Assembly (NCBI GenBank): GCA_037501455.1
Contig: CM074864.1
Span: forward strand, 56,735,001-56,799,000
DNA length: 64,000 nt
Reading direction: 5' to 3'
Source of the DNA: Lantana camara
Taxonomy: Eukaryota > Streptophyta > Magnoliopsida > Lamiales > Verbenaceae
The position numbers and the translations under genes are program-made. The notes beneath the pieces were generated by a model. The model was not told the DNA's origin. It ran no database searches and saw nothing but the letters and a program-made list of their open reading frames with translations. Positions 31,878 to 44,053 of the stretch are shown in pieces (the stretch's first letter is position 1; each line of letters starts with the position of its first letter).

Positions 31878-32770
31878 CCTCCTTTGAGGTTCTCGGCCTT
31901 TAGCAAAATTTCGAGCTTCTTGAGATTTACGAGCTCTAGAGGTTTCACCTTGTTGGAGTTATCCTCCCAGGGCATTGAGGTTATCGATCTCCTTGAGGTT
32001 TTCGGCCTCTGTGGAAAATTTGACCTCCAAAAGGTTCTCGACCTCTGGATTTGTTCGAGCTCCTTATAATTATCGACCTCCAGAGGTGTTCGACCTCTAG
32101 GGGTACTCGATATCTATGATGTTATCGACCTTCAAGGGTATCCGACCTTTTTGAGGTTATTGACTTCCTTAAGGTTCTTGACCTATAGGGGTATCCAATC
32201 TCCTGGTGGCAAATCGACCTCTTCGAGGTTATCGATCTGAATGGGTGTTATACCTCCTAAAGGTTTTTGACCTCTTGGGGTGTTCAACCTCCTTGTGGTA
32301 AATTAACCTCATTCGATCTCTTTGAAGTTATCGACCGCCTTGAGGTTATCGATCTTAAGGGGTGTTATACCTCCTTAAGGTTTTTGACCTCTAGGAGTGT
32401 TCAACCTCCTTGTGGTAAATAGTCCTCATTCGATCTCTTCGAAGTTATCGGCCTCTTTGAGGTTCTCCTCGATAACATTAAGGTAATGGCCCTCTAAGAG
32501 TATCCGACCTCCTTTAGATTATCAACCTGCAGGGGTTTATACTTCCTAAAGGTTTTTGACCTCTAGGGGTGCTCAACCTCCTGGTGGCAAATCGACCTCT
32601 AAGGATAATCGTCATCTTTGAGGTGATTAACCACTAGGGGTATTAGTCCTCCTGAAGGTTATTGATCTCTAGGAGTATCGACCTCCTTGTGATTATCGAC
32701 CTCAAAGGGTATTAGACCTCCTGAGTCTTTTAATCTTTAAGGGTTTTTGACCTCCAAGTGGTTCTTGATC
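31878..32770. repeat. GACCTC-type minisatellite
   Basis: About 900 bp consist of degenerate units of 24-30 bp such as CGACCTCTAGGGGTGTTCGA and CCTCCTTGAGGTTATCGA. The spacing is irregular and many units are inverted variants (GAGGTT/AACCTC). No ORF runs through it. Confidence 0.85.
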
Positions 32771-33019
32771 TCTAGACCTTTTATCAGCTTCCTTAATATT
32801 ATCCGTCAGCTCCCCTATCGATCATGTTGCTTATACCACTCATTGCGAGGTTTTCGAGGTCAATAGATCGATCTGGTGTCTGTCTTTCTTCTTATCTTCA
32901 GATTATTTTAGATTTTTATGTTCGATCTCGTGAGGTCTATTTCTTTGACCTTGTGAGGACCTCGGAACTTTGTCTAACAGATTGGGCCCTCGATACGTTG
33001 CATATTTGTTGAAGTTATT

Positions 33020-34575
33020 AAGTTTTAATTGTTATATTTAGCCCCATGACTTGGTTTAGTTGTGAATAATTGATTTGGTTTTATGGTTTCTTATAGGAAA
33101 GTTTAACTGGTGGGATTCTAAATTGATTGACGGGAATTGAACTGATTGATTTAATGCAACTGAGTGGAGTCATCAACTCATGCACATAGCGCCTGGGCTT
33201 ACTCATTTTATATCGCAAAGGAAGGGGGTCGTGGCTTACTTATTCACAACTTAGAATAGGCCACCATCTCATTATTTTAATTAGGCTTTGATTGGAAATT
33301 TTGAGAGAAAAAGAATGCGGCAACACAGGGGTCTTGAAGCAATTTGGAACAAGCCCATTAATTCTTATTTTTAATTGGGAGATCAAGACAATTAAGAATC
33401 CAAGCCTACTATGACTTGTTGGGAAGGAGAGTTGGTCACGTTACACAACTTGGCACAATGAGACTTGAGAAGAACGTCGCAGAAGAGGTGCAACAGTTCA
33501 CCGTTACTAAGGGGCAAGATTAAATCTCCTTTAAGGCACAACATAATGTGGGAGAAAGTGGGTATTGTTTTGGAGCTAATTGGCTAGAAGTGGGAGATCA
33601 TGGGAGGCAAATCAAGAGCCCTTATACACACTACGAAAGCACACGGCGGTAGGCTTGGAAAAGGAGGAACACAACAATTTCTAGTTTTAATTTCTTTTCC
33701 CTTTCTTTTCGTTTATTATGTTGATTTTGTTCAAGACTTTGTTTGTTCAATTCAGTATGAGTAGCTAGGTTTCGTATTAGTTGGGAATTTCCGAATATTA
33801 TGCTAGACTTGTGAGATTAATCTATTTTAATTAGTTGGTTTATGCTATCCATATTGCTTCCGTTTTCTTATTATTGCTTGTTAATTAGTTCTTTGATTCT
33901 GGCCAAATCTTGAATTGTTAATTTGCATATAGCTATCTAAGTTATTTGGTGGTGATAACTGAATAATTAGAATTTGTAGCAATCGATACTAAGACATTAA
34001 GTTTATCTGATTTAGTGTCGAGGAGTTTATGGTCTAATTGAGTGAAGCAGGAGTCTATGCCAAATCGGTTAGGATTAGTGTTTCTTTAGTTCTTAAAGCG
34101 GTTAGTCCGATTGAATCTTTGAAGGAGTTTCTGATAGGGTTATCGGTTAATTAGGGGACGATTATTTGGAGTTTCTTTTAATTGTTCTAAAAAATAAGAA
34201 GAAACGAGAGAGCCAGAGGTAGTTGGCGACTATAGCTAATCTACCGTTAAATCAATGAAAATCTTGAATCGATGATTGTAGTCTATGCATAATTAGGAAT
34301 TTCCCAACTATTATTATTTGCTATCTATTGAATTACTCGAGCTTATTTTGAGTTTTAGTTTAGTTTAATTATTCCTTGTTAATTGTTTAGTTTAATTGTT
34401 ATTAGTTTAATCCAAATCTCAACCCCCACCTCCCAATTTTAATTGTTTATTTCGTTTCTTGGCATATTAAAAGATACAAGATTCATCCAATCCTCGAGGA
34501 TCGACACCCGTTGCCACTATTTTACAATTCAATTGTGTGCAATAATTGGGGTTTAATTTTGGTGGTCTCGACACC
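33020..34575. mobile_element. Possible LTR-derived insertion (Athila-like style)
   Basis: The GACCTC-rich background stops near 33000 and resumes near 34580. The intervening 1.55 kb is AT-rich, has no ORF, and contains CTCGAGGATCGACACCCG near its right end, a motif type seen near the ends of some plant gypsy LTRs. Candidate TG and CA borders exist, but I cannot find an exact TSD, so both limits are approximate. Confidence 0.4.
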
Positions 34576-35061
34576 CATTATTGACCTCTCGACCTCTTAT
34601 TAGATGAATTACCTGAAGATTTTGTGGACCGATCCTAGCCAGTTCAACCTCGCGAGGACCTCATGATATGTAGGTCTAACCGACTCCTAAGGAGGTCACT
34701 TGACCTCTCGACTTCTTATTAGATGATTGACCTGGAGGTTGTGCGGGTCAAACCTTGCTGGTTTGGCCTCATGACATTTCTCCAATCCTCAGATGACGTG
34801 GGTTGTAGCTTGAATCTCAACCAAGTTTGAGTTTGGCGAAGGTGATGCACTTAGTGTAGTCGTGGTTCTTGACCTGCCTCTGGTGGGGATGGGCCATGAC
34901 CCGATCTCCCAAGCGGTTGACCGATTGGAGAAGCGGTCGTGGTTGCTGGTGTATGAGATCAATGTGGGTAATGTACTCATTGTCTTTGACTCGCCTCTGG
35001 TGAGGATGGGCCACGACCCGATCTGCTAGGCGGTCATGTGATCGTTGTATGATTGCGGTTG
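34576..35061 (-). other. Tat-like internal sequence with partial duplications
   Basis: This holds two related segments with GATGGGCCATGACCCGATCT and GATGGGCCACGACCCGATCT (about 34886 and 35006), separated by about 120 bp. No domain is recognised. Confidence 0.55.
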
Positions 35062-35415
35062 TCAGCGTGTTAGGTCAACGTGGATGCTTAGGACTCCGTC
35101 TATCCATGTTGTTTTCATTATTTTGTTTGAAGTAGTTGTCGTTCCCCTTGCTCTCAAGCTCTTGGAGGTGCCTTCAATCAATCTCTCTAAGAACCTCGAC
35201 CTTGACTTAGATCGATCTCTCTTAGCGACCTTCTCACTGTAGTGACCGATCTCACGAGTGAAGTTCTTCAAGTGCCCTATATAGATAAGTCTTTCGATCT
35301 TATCGTGTAGGTTGTTACACTCTTGAGTTATGTGGCTTGATAGGGGGTGGTAGGCCCAAAATTTTCCCGACTTCTGAGTCTGAAGGCCCTCTTGGATGGT
35401 CTTGCATCCGTACAT
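35062..35415 (-). pseudogene. gag fragment of the Tat-like element, degenerate zinc knuckle
   Basis: This 117-residue frame on the minus strand reads KFWAYHPLSSHITQECNNLH, then DKIERLIYIGHLKNFTRE. It follows the Tat gag pattern seen intact at 6090-6180 (CHFHxxxGHxxxxC, LKDEIERLI, GxLxxFV). The first Cys is Trp and the Gly before the second His is Ser, so the knuckle cannot bind zinc normally. It lies downstream (minus) of the 177 bp array, as expected for the C-terminal half of gag. The rest of gag-pol is not recognisable. Confidence 0.7.
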
Positions 35416-37896
35416 AAGTCACTTGTCTATCACTGTGAATTTCGATGGATGCGTTAAGGGAATAAGGTTTCTCCTATTTACATGAGGGGATTGGCCAACC
35501 TTCCAATCTAATTTTTTTCTGCTCGGCTCCCCTCCTCTGGTTGTAGGAGTTCGAGCTATGGTGATTTGAGCGGGTGAGATTGGAGGATCGTTACATTCTC
35601 GAAGCAGAGCATGTGCTTCTCTAGATCATACACTGTACTGGGGAAGTCCAGGCGGAATCTTCTCTCCAGTACTCAACGTTCGGAGGATATCTTCAGAAAA
35701 GGGAGATACAACCTCCCTAACACTCCGAATTTAGAGAAGACATCGGTTCAGTCCCTCTCTCAGTTCGACCTAACTTTGAGAGACGGCTGTAGCACCCGCG
35801 ACGATAGGCACCACATCCCCCGCACTATAAGTCTAGTCCACATATGAAATGGGTAGTCCATAAATGAACCGGACTCATAGCGAACGGGTGACAAATAAAA
35901 ACAACCTGGCTAGGCGGAATCTAACCCTGTACCAAATAGGTCAAGAATAACCAAAAGTCCAAAGCAGAAGCAATAACGTATAATTCATGAATTTCAACAA
36001 TGGCTACAAGCCCAACAATTCCAATACATAAGTTAAATCCATGATGCATCCTAACAACGGGTTCAACTACGCATGCAACCTATCCCGAATCAATAGTCAA
36101 CAATAATTCATAATTGGCACACAGGCCTAAATACATAAAGGAATTTCAATTAAATCATAACAATGTAAAATGTGACTCAAGTGTACAAGTGACTCGACAA
36201 GGAAATTAAAACTCGACCTCCGCCTAGCCAACCCTGCAAGAGCTAAAAAGTGGGGAAAGAGGGGTCAGTCTCTAGAAGACTCAGTGAGCAGAAGTTTTAC
36301 ATATATATAAAACATGCGCATGAAAGTCATAAATCCCGAGCAATGTTTTATTTAAAATTAGTCCCCACGAAGGGCAAGAAAATAACTAACCAATGCCTGG
36401 ATTTTACGACTAATTCATATTAAATTCATTAAGTTCGTAATTCATAAATAATCATAATGGCTAGGCGAGTGAGCGTGCATAATTCTCCAACCAAACTCCG
36501 ACCGTGTACAATGAACATGATTTAATACGTTGAATACGTGATCATGCAATACATAATAATACATGCGAGACATATATACATGAGACATAATCGTTTGGGC
36601 AATCCGTGTCCCGGCCTTCCCGCACAGTGTATAATCATAATCATGAAAATAAGTTCCAACCTTCTTTCTCCATGGTGATGGTCAGGCCTGCAGCCCCGAA
36701 CCACCCAATTCTTTCTCCCCGCCAGGGGTAACCCAGTCGTGGAAGACAATCAGTGCAGTATGAGATGGGGGATCATGACTCCTACCCGCTCCTTCGATAG
36801 TATGGGAACCACCGGCTTAGGAATACTCCACCTCCCCGTCTCCTAGGTCGCGCAGAGGTATTCCCAATGGGTACTACATGCAAGGGTTCTTTCCGTCGAC
36901 CCAAAGCCGATCCGGTCGCCAATCCCACGTTTCCCCGGGCCCAATAACATGAACATGATGTGTATATCTCGCCAAACATTTCAAGTCATGATCATAAATA
37001 TCGTAATTCATTTCATAAATCTTGAGAAAAGGTTTACTCGATGACTTTACTTTGAAATTAATATATATATACTTTAGGTTTTTAGCCAAAACTTATCACA
37101 TAAAGATTGTAGGGTTTATTACTTATCTAGGACGAAAACACCCTCACCTGACAAGCGACAATACAAGAACAAGAGCTATGCCGGTGCCTATTGGATCACG
37201 ATATCTCCGCCCTGGAGATGAGCCGTACAAGAAAGAAAACAATGTGTACTCGTGAGACAAGACTCGATATGATACCAAATAGGATGCATGGCAATGTTCA
37301 AAAAGTGGTATATCGTGTCATAACATGATTGAATATGAAATAAAGCATAAGAAGGTCATGAAATGATGTAATCGTGTTCCTATGCTCAATTACTCAAACA
37401 AATTCAATCAACGTATCAAGTACGGATTCAAACAATCAAACATAAGCAAGTAAGGACCAACGAGTGTCAAATAAGAGCATAATTATCAATTAAGCAAGCA
37501 TATAATTCATAAAAGTCATATACGGGAGCCAAGGAAGTGAAAGAAATGCAATATGAGTGGACAATTTTCGAAAATGCGCAAGCTGTGGTAAAAAAAAGAA
37601 TATCTTAAGTTATAGAAGTTGAAATTGGGTTTTGTTTATCGGATATGAAATTAGACACGTCTACCTTTAACATGATATATGGCTCGAATCGTGGTTCAAA
37701 GTGAGGAGTAAATGGCATAGGTTCGAAGTTGAAGGAGAGCAGATTTCCGGTAAAGTGGCGACACCAAAAAGAATTGATTATATCTCCCAAACGAGAAAAT
37801 ACATGGAGGTGATTCCAATTAGAGAATATTCTAGACTTCAAGAAGTTTCCATGGATTTAAAATTCAGGTCAATCGGAGCTCGTATGACGGAGAAAC

Positions 37897-39822
37897 TATT
37901 AGGAATAGTACCCTAGAAAGCTGATTGTATATCCGCTTTGTGTTTTTCCTTATTATAATCACAGACAATCTTTGAATGAAATAACGAATTGAGGCAACAC
38001 TTCTTTATATGCTCTTGTTTGGTATACGTTTACTTTATCTGTGCATGTATGAGAACTCCCCTAATCCTGATGACTTTAGGACTCTACCATTTAGGTGAAA
38101 TGGTTCATGAAACGAGCCCTATATCACATAAGTCATGATTAGTAAAATACTCCAAGCCGATGAGTCCTACCGACAGTGGGAGTGTCAGCCTGACTCCTCT
38201 AAAGCTTGCTTGTGGGATCACGCCCTTAAGAAAGACCTCCTTGTTTCATGGAGGTGCAAAGTGTATAGTTGATACGTGCGTGATACAAGAGGGTGCTTAC
38301 TTCAATAAGTAAGTTTATTGAGGTGCCCCGTGTGAGAACATTCCTAAATGGAAAAGGAAGTTTCTATTTCAGGAAATGGAAACTTCCAGATTAGGAAATA
38401 TCTCACGAGTCATTGATGTGATTAATTGATCCTTAGACTTGAGGTTCCTTGTCACTTTATGAGTTAACTCTGTAGTCTTAGGTATAAGCTTTAAAGGGTG
38501 TCGCCTTAGACAACTGATTCAAGGCTTATGTTGGGGCTGCACAAGTGATTCATGAAAGTGAATGAGAATCAAGAAAGGACCTACACTTGCATATGCAAGG
38601 TGATCTCTTATTGTGTAAGTCATTCATATGCCATATGGAGTCCTTGGCCAAGGCAGTAGATCAAGACATCAAGAAAAGGGTTTCTTGGATTGAGATCAAA
38701 TGGATATGAAATGCACTTAGCTTTAAGACCGGATTATTAGGGTTCTGATTATTCCCTTGCCCTAGATCTTGGTTGAGAGATAGTAAGTAGGAGGATTGTA
38801 TCTCACATGAATCAATGACTTAAAGGTTCTGTCGAATCCAAACATTCCAATTCAGCTAGGGGTTAAACACCTGTTGCTAGACTATGGTCGTTTAATCTGT
38901 GGACTGATTAATTAATTAATTAGGGTCACTGCTAATTGAATTGAGAACCTAGAGGGTCGCACACAACAACTTGGTTACATGAGTTGAGGCTTGAAAATGA
39001 TTAAACGAGTTAATCGGGCCAAGAGGGTTCCACACGTGTGAACCACACGTGTGGCTCATGCAAGGACACGTGTCTCACACGTGTGTAAATATATGTGTAT
39101 ATTTATTTATGTGTTAAATAATTAATGTGATTAATTATTTAATAGACTTTGGTTTAATTTTGAATTAAAAAGAAAGTCTTATTTTGGAGAAAAATAATCT
39201 AGTTAATTAATTATTAATTAATTAATTAGATAAAATAAGTTATTTATTTTAAATAAATAAAGTATAAAATTATCCAAAAAAAATAGTTTGGATATTTTAG
39301 CTCTCTTGAAAGTTGATTTGAATTTGAATTCAAAGTCAAAGTCAAAATTACTTGATGATCAAGTAATAGGAGAGAGGGACCAAAATCCTTAGTCCATAAG
39401 GACTAGGGTTTTCGGCCACTCCCATATTATAAATAGGGGAGCTCGAGCTCCCCTTAGAGCTAATTGGCAATTCTTTTGGTTCATGTGTTGAACACCATCC
39501 TTTCTCCAAGATTAACGAAACTCTAGGTTAAGTCTAAACACTAACTAAAGAACTAGCATCCTTACTAGTTAGATTGTAGTCAAGTTGGTGGACTATCTCT
39601 ATAGAGCTTCAAGTTAGAAGTTCGAAGATTCGAGCTTTACCAAGGAGAGGGGATCAAGCCACGAGAAGAGCGTTCTTGGGTGGCTTGAAACGCTTCAAGA
39701 AAGACAATTAAGAAAGTAAGTTTCTAATCCCTACGAATTTGGATACACGATTGCGAGTCCAAGGTCCTTTTGTTGGAAAATTTTTTAAATTTCCGCTGCT
39801 TTCTGATTCGTGTTTTCCAACA
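37897..39822 (+). mobile_element. Solo LTR, copia-like family 1 (copy 2)
   Basis: This 1926 bp unit runs from TATTAGGAATAGTACCC (TG mutated to TA) to GTTTTCCAACA with perfect TSD GAAAC (37892-37896 and 39823-39827). It is homologous throughout to 21768-23753. A TATA box (ATTATAAATAGGGG) lies near 39427. It is inserted in the Tekay/Del-like solo LTR, so it is younger than that insertion. Confidence 0.88.
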
Positions 39823-40125
39823 GAAACGCCCGTTTGAAAAATGTACTGAAAGCAGAAATGGGACGTGTGAAGCTCCTCGGGTGAGGCAGCAGGTTGCTAC
39901 ACGGGCGTGTGGTGAATGAACTGAGTATCCACTTGCCCGTGTGGACATGTTCTGTCCAAAAAATGAGCAGGGGATCTGATATGGCTCGAAGAAAAGGCTC
40001 CAAAATCATCCCAAATCATCAACCCAGCCAAAATAACTCACAATTACATCAAAACACAAGATATGGCACACAAAATACACATTAAAACAAGTATTAATCC
40101 ATGAATTCATCAAACCCACATCAAA

Positions 40126-40170
<45 letters not shown>

Positions 40171-40172
40171 CA
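40126..40172. repeat. (CA)n(TA)n microsatellite
   Basis: A CA dinucleotide tract is followed by a TA tract, inside the reversed solo LTR. Confidence 0.95.
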
Positions 40173-40794
40173 CACCTTGAAATAGAATGAAGGAGATGAA
40201 GGTATGAAATGATGGAGATGATGAGGATTGCTTCTTGAATCTCTACTCCTTCCTTTCCTAGCTTGAATCAAAATGGAGGTATATGAGTGTGTGAAGGGTT
40301 TGAGAGAAAGATGTGTGTGTGTGTGTGTGAGTTCTTGTGTATATATGTATATAAGACATAATTATATGATGTAATGTAATGTATATAATGTATAGATATA
40401 ATAGCTATATGTATAAAGTAAAAGTAAGATATTATGTATATAATATATATAAATATGCATGTCTCACAAATGTAGGCATGGAATGCATATAAATGATATC
40501 ACTTATTTTATGAAATTAGTTTCAAGTAAATATATATAAGGATATAGAAAATATGATATACCTATGAAATGAAATGGAATATGTATAAGTTAGAAGAAAA
40601 TTTATGAAATGATTATGAATGAATATTATGAAATACTTATATGTTATGAAGTGGTTTGCGAACAAAACTCATATATTTCACATAATTCAATTAAACCAAA
40701 TAATTCAAGTAAGGTTATCAAATAATAACAAATGCGAGTACGATATTAAATAAATAATTAACCTACCTGTACGAAGGAAACAAGGGGCGTTACA

Positions 40795-41654
40795 ATGGCT
40801 GATGCTCGATCTCCCAGGCTATCTTGTGGGCGTCTTTGTGAAGCCTTAACACTGTGTCTCAGGTAGTTATACGTGGGCCGTTGGTTCTGTCCCTCTCTCA
40901 GGTCGACCTACCTCTATTAGACGGCTGGCGCTATCTCCCGGGCCGCCTCATAGACGTCTTCGTATAGCGTCAACATTGCAGCTCAAGTCGATCTGTGAGG
41001 GGTATCACAACCGCCAACCTGGCCACTTCGTCCTAAGTTGAGCGCAGAGAAGGCGTTGGGCCAGTCTCTCTCCTAAATCGATCTACACCTGGAAGACGGC
41101 TAGAGCTCGATCTCCTACGTTGTCTCGTGGGCAACTTCATAATGCCTCATTATCGCGGTTCAGGTCGATGTATGGGGGCATCGCAGCCGCCAACCTGGTC
41201 GGTTTTATATAAGTTCAACGTGGAGAGGGCGTTAGGTCAGTCCCTTTCCAAAATCAACCTGCACCTAGAGAGGGATGGCACTTCATCTCCTACGCGGTCT
41301 CATGGGCATCTTCATAATGCCTCGTTATCGCTGTTCAGGTCGATCTGGAGGGGCGTTGTATCCACCAACCTGGCCATTTCATCCTGAGGTGAATGTGAAG
41401 AGGGCATTGGGTCAATCCCACTCCTAAATCGACTTGCCACTAGAAGACGACTAGAGGTCCATCTCCCAGGCGGTCTCATGGGCGTCTTCGTAACACATCA
41501 AAATTGTGGCTCAGGTCGATCTGCGTGGGGCGTCGTAGCAGCCAACCTGGCCATTTCATCCTGAGGTGAATGTGAAGAGGGCATTATGTCAATCCCACTC
41601 TCAAATCGACCTGCCTCTGGGAGATGACTGGAGGTCTATCTCTCAGGCGGTCTC
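40795..41654 (-). repeat. 177 bp tandem array, right copy, part 1 (about 5 units)
   Basis: Anchors recur at about 40992, 41168, 41345 and 41521. The upstream part continues before the solo LTR at about 35740-35787. Copia A interrupts the array at 41654, inside a CGGTCTCATGG segment. Confidence 0.9.
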
Positions 41655-43869
41655 TGCTGGGAGGCGGGCCCATAACAGTAGCGGTCCGGGACCACATTTT
41701 AAAATTTTTATTATAATACAAGTATTAAAATATTTCTAAAATATTTTAATACAAAGCGGAAGATTTAGCCGGATCTACTCAAGTATATACATGCAATTGA
41801 TAATAAATTTTAAATCACTTAAGCAGATAAATATCTAACATGCAATTAACACTTAAGAGCACATAATTTATCATGCTTAAAATAAAATAACTGAAAGATA
41901 TTACCGTACTGCAAACATGGCAATCTAACGACATTTTTCCAGCACCTCGAATTCACCTCCTGAGAACCCGATACCCGATCTGCTCGTGAAACCGGCAGAG
42001 CTTCCCTGCAATATCCCCAGGGGCACCCTCGGAGTGTGGGCTCCGAAAGTATTTCTCTAAATACTTAGAGAAAATAAACTTTAAACTAGGAAACCCTTTT
42101 CAGGGTTTAATCTCCCGAAATTAGGCGTTTTATACAAACACCTAATTAAAATTAATTCCAAAATAAATCGGAATTAACTAGGAGAAGATGGGACGATTTC
42201 AAAGCCAAAAATTAGCCAAAATCATCCCAAAATGTTGAATGAGAAATGAGGACCCAAGGCCCCTATTTATAGGGGAAAAACCGAGGGCAAAACGGTCATT
42301 TTGGATACAAAAGCGAGGGCAAAATAGTCATTTCACAACCCACTTGCGTAGGCAACTTGGACACGTAAACCAAGGTGACCACGTCGTAGATCTCGTCGCT
42401 ACGAATCCATCGCCGCCGACCACGCGCCGTTCCGACACCGGACGCGCCCTCACGCGCCGCCACAAGGCGGCGAGTGTATTTCACCCGCGGCTAGGGTTTG
42501 GGGATGACGTGGCCGATTCTCATTCGGCCACGTGTCCGGGTCTGGTCCGACCCGGAACCGGACCTGGTCCGACCCTATCCGGAAGCCGATCCAGCCCTAT
42601 CCGTTGACCGACCCATTTGACCCGCCCGATTTTAGATCACATCTGGGCCGCACATGGGCGATGACGCGGCCCGATCTCGGTCGTACGCGTGTCTCGCCAC
42701 GGGGCGCTGCGTCAGTGCCAGCTGGGGCCCAACCCGCTGACGTGGCGTGACATGTCAGCGCCACGTCAGCAAAATGCCACGTCATTTTTTTTTTAAATTT
42801 AAAATTTTATTTTCTCCAAAATAAAATTCCGGGCATTTCCAACTCTTTGGAACTTGATTTATTTTCTTAAAATAAATCCCTTGGCTATTTTCAAACACTT
42901 TGAAATATTCATTTCTCTTTCTCCTTTTAATATTTTCTCTTTGGGTTTTCAATTTGGGGCTTGCAGGGGGACCTGCAGGACTAATTAATTTTAGCTCCAA
43001 ACGGATTAATATATTATCATCCCATGATAATAATTAATTACCGTTTAACAATATTTAATTCCACTAAATAAATATTGTTGCACTCTAAAATTAATTAAAT
43101 TATTCACGAATTTATCGATCTAGAATAATTTCGCATTTTACTCCTCCGTGTAGATATCCATGAAAAATAAATTGTAACTACTATCATTTATTTTTCATTT
43201 CCAATTTGAAATTTATTGATTCGCCTTAAGTTCAAATTCTCTGTATGTGAAACACATTCATCATACAACTTCGGTGACGTATCACTCGAAGTGCTTTGGC
43301 CAAAGTCTTAATTCGAACTTTTGCAAATCTATTTCAAGGATACCTCTTACCTTCCAGCAAGGCCACAGATTCCTCGATCAATATAACTCTTTAGCACATT
43401 TCATGCTATCACCGAATCATACAAAGTATTTTGGCCACCCGTTACCGAGACCTCACTTCGAGTATGTTACAGTGACTAACACTACATGCCTAAAGCCGAA
43501 ATATTATCAGGATTAAGAGTACAATGCTTCCTGAGATTTTATTCATTTTAGATAGCAGTATAAAATAAATAATCTCAGTGGTCCAGTTCGATGTTTCCAA
43601 TCCTATTGAAAATCATCAACGTGTTATAATTGGAATCACCATTCCCTATGACGAAAGACTAATCATCTTATATAACCACGTTATATCTTACCGACTAGAA
43701 CTTTAATGACACGTGATTTTGGTATTCAAAGTATTTTCCTATGAAACACATTTCATATAAGAATACCATCACATGTCATTAATCATTAATATGTGAAATA
43801 CTCATAACTTGCTGTAAATTCAGTTTTATTAATTCAACAAATTGAATTTTCAGGGCACTATTCCCAACA
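41655..43869 (-). repeat. 3' LTR of copia A
   Basis: On the plus strand it starts TGCTGGGAGGCGGGCC and ends CTATTCCCAACA. It pairs with 48778-50993 with scattered substitutions; by eye they are at about the 1-2% level. Confidence 0.93.
42262..42272 (-). promoter_or_regulatory. TATA box, copia A 3' LTR
   Basis: The minus strand reads CCCCTATAAATAGGGGCC. Upstream (higher coordinates, 42360-42790) is a GC-rich stretch with several ACGTG cores (TGACGTGGC, CCACGTGTCC). Confidence 0.8.
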
Positions 43870-43884
43870 ATCTTCCACTTGCCC
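43870..43884 (-). promoter_or_regulatory. Polypurine tract of copia A
   Basis: The minus strand reads GGGCAAGTGGAAGAT directly before the 3' LTR. It is the plus-strand DNA primer site and has the classical plant copia form. Confidence 0.85.
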
Positions 43885-44053
43885 TAAATTCAATTTGGCC
43901 ATACATCTAAGTCTTACTCCTTTCACACGAGTGTCAAAACTCGTTTTGCACTCTTTTACGCCAATACTTTAATGAAGGAATCATTTAGATGTTTCTCTGA
44001 GCCAACAACTAGGAAATCATAAATCCAATACATCTAACTGGCTGCTTCTCAAG

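Larger units (their letters stand above)
35788..40794 (-). mobile_element. Solo LTR, long gypsy type (Tekay/Del-like), reversed, with nested copia LTR
   Basis: On the plus strand it starts TGTAGCACCC and ends GGGGCGTTACA; read on the minus strand it begins TGTAACGCCCC like 17972-20701. The flanks are ACGGC (35783-35787) and ATGGC (40795-40799), a TSD with one mismatch. Removing it restores the repeat sequence GAGACGGCTGATGCTCGATC. Without the nested 37897-39822 LTR it is about 3.1 kb and non-coding, so it is a solo LTR. Confidence 0.82.

Noticed and set aside
33020..34575. Exact LTR borders and TSD for the AT-rich insertion
   Set aside because: Several TG and CA candidates exist, but the best flanking pairs (CCCCA/CCCAT, TTAAT/TTATT) each have a mismatch, so only approximate borders are given.
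42239..42607. Open frames of 120-140 codons on the plus strand in the copia LTRs (also 49362-49730, 52412-52807 and 59417-59839)
   Set aside because: They lie in the GC-rich U3 part of the LTRs, opposite to the direction of element transcription, and are similar only because the LTRs are similar. Low stop density follows from GC content, and no domain is visible.
43247..43516. 89-codon frame identical in both copia A LTRs (also 50371-50640)
   Set aside because: Identity reflects recent LTR duplication, not protein conservation; it sits in the antisense orientation within the LTR.
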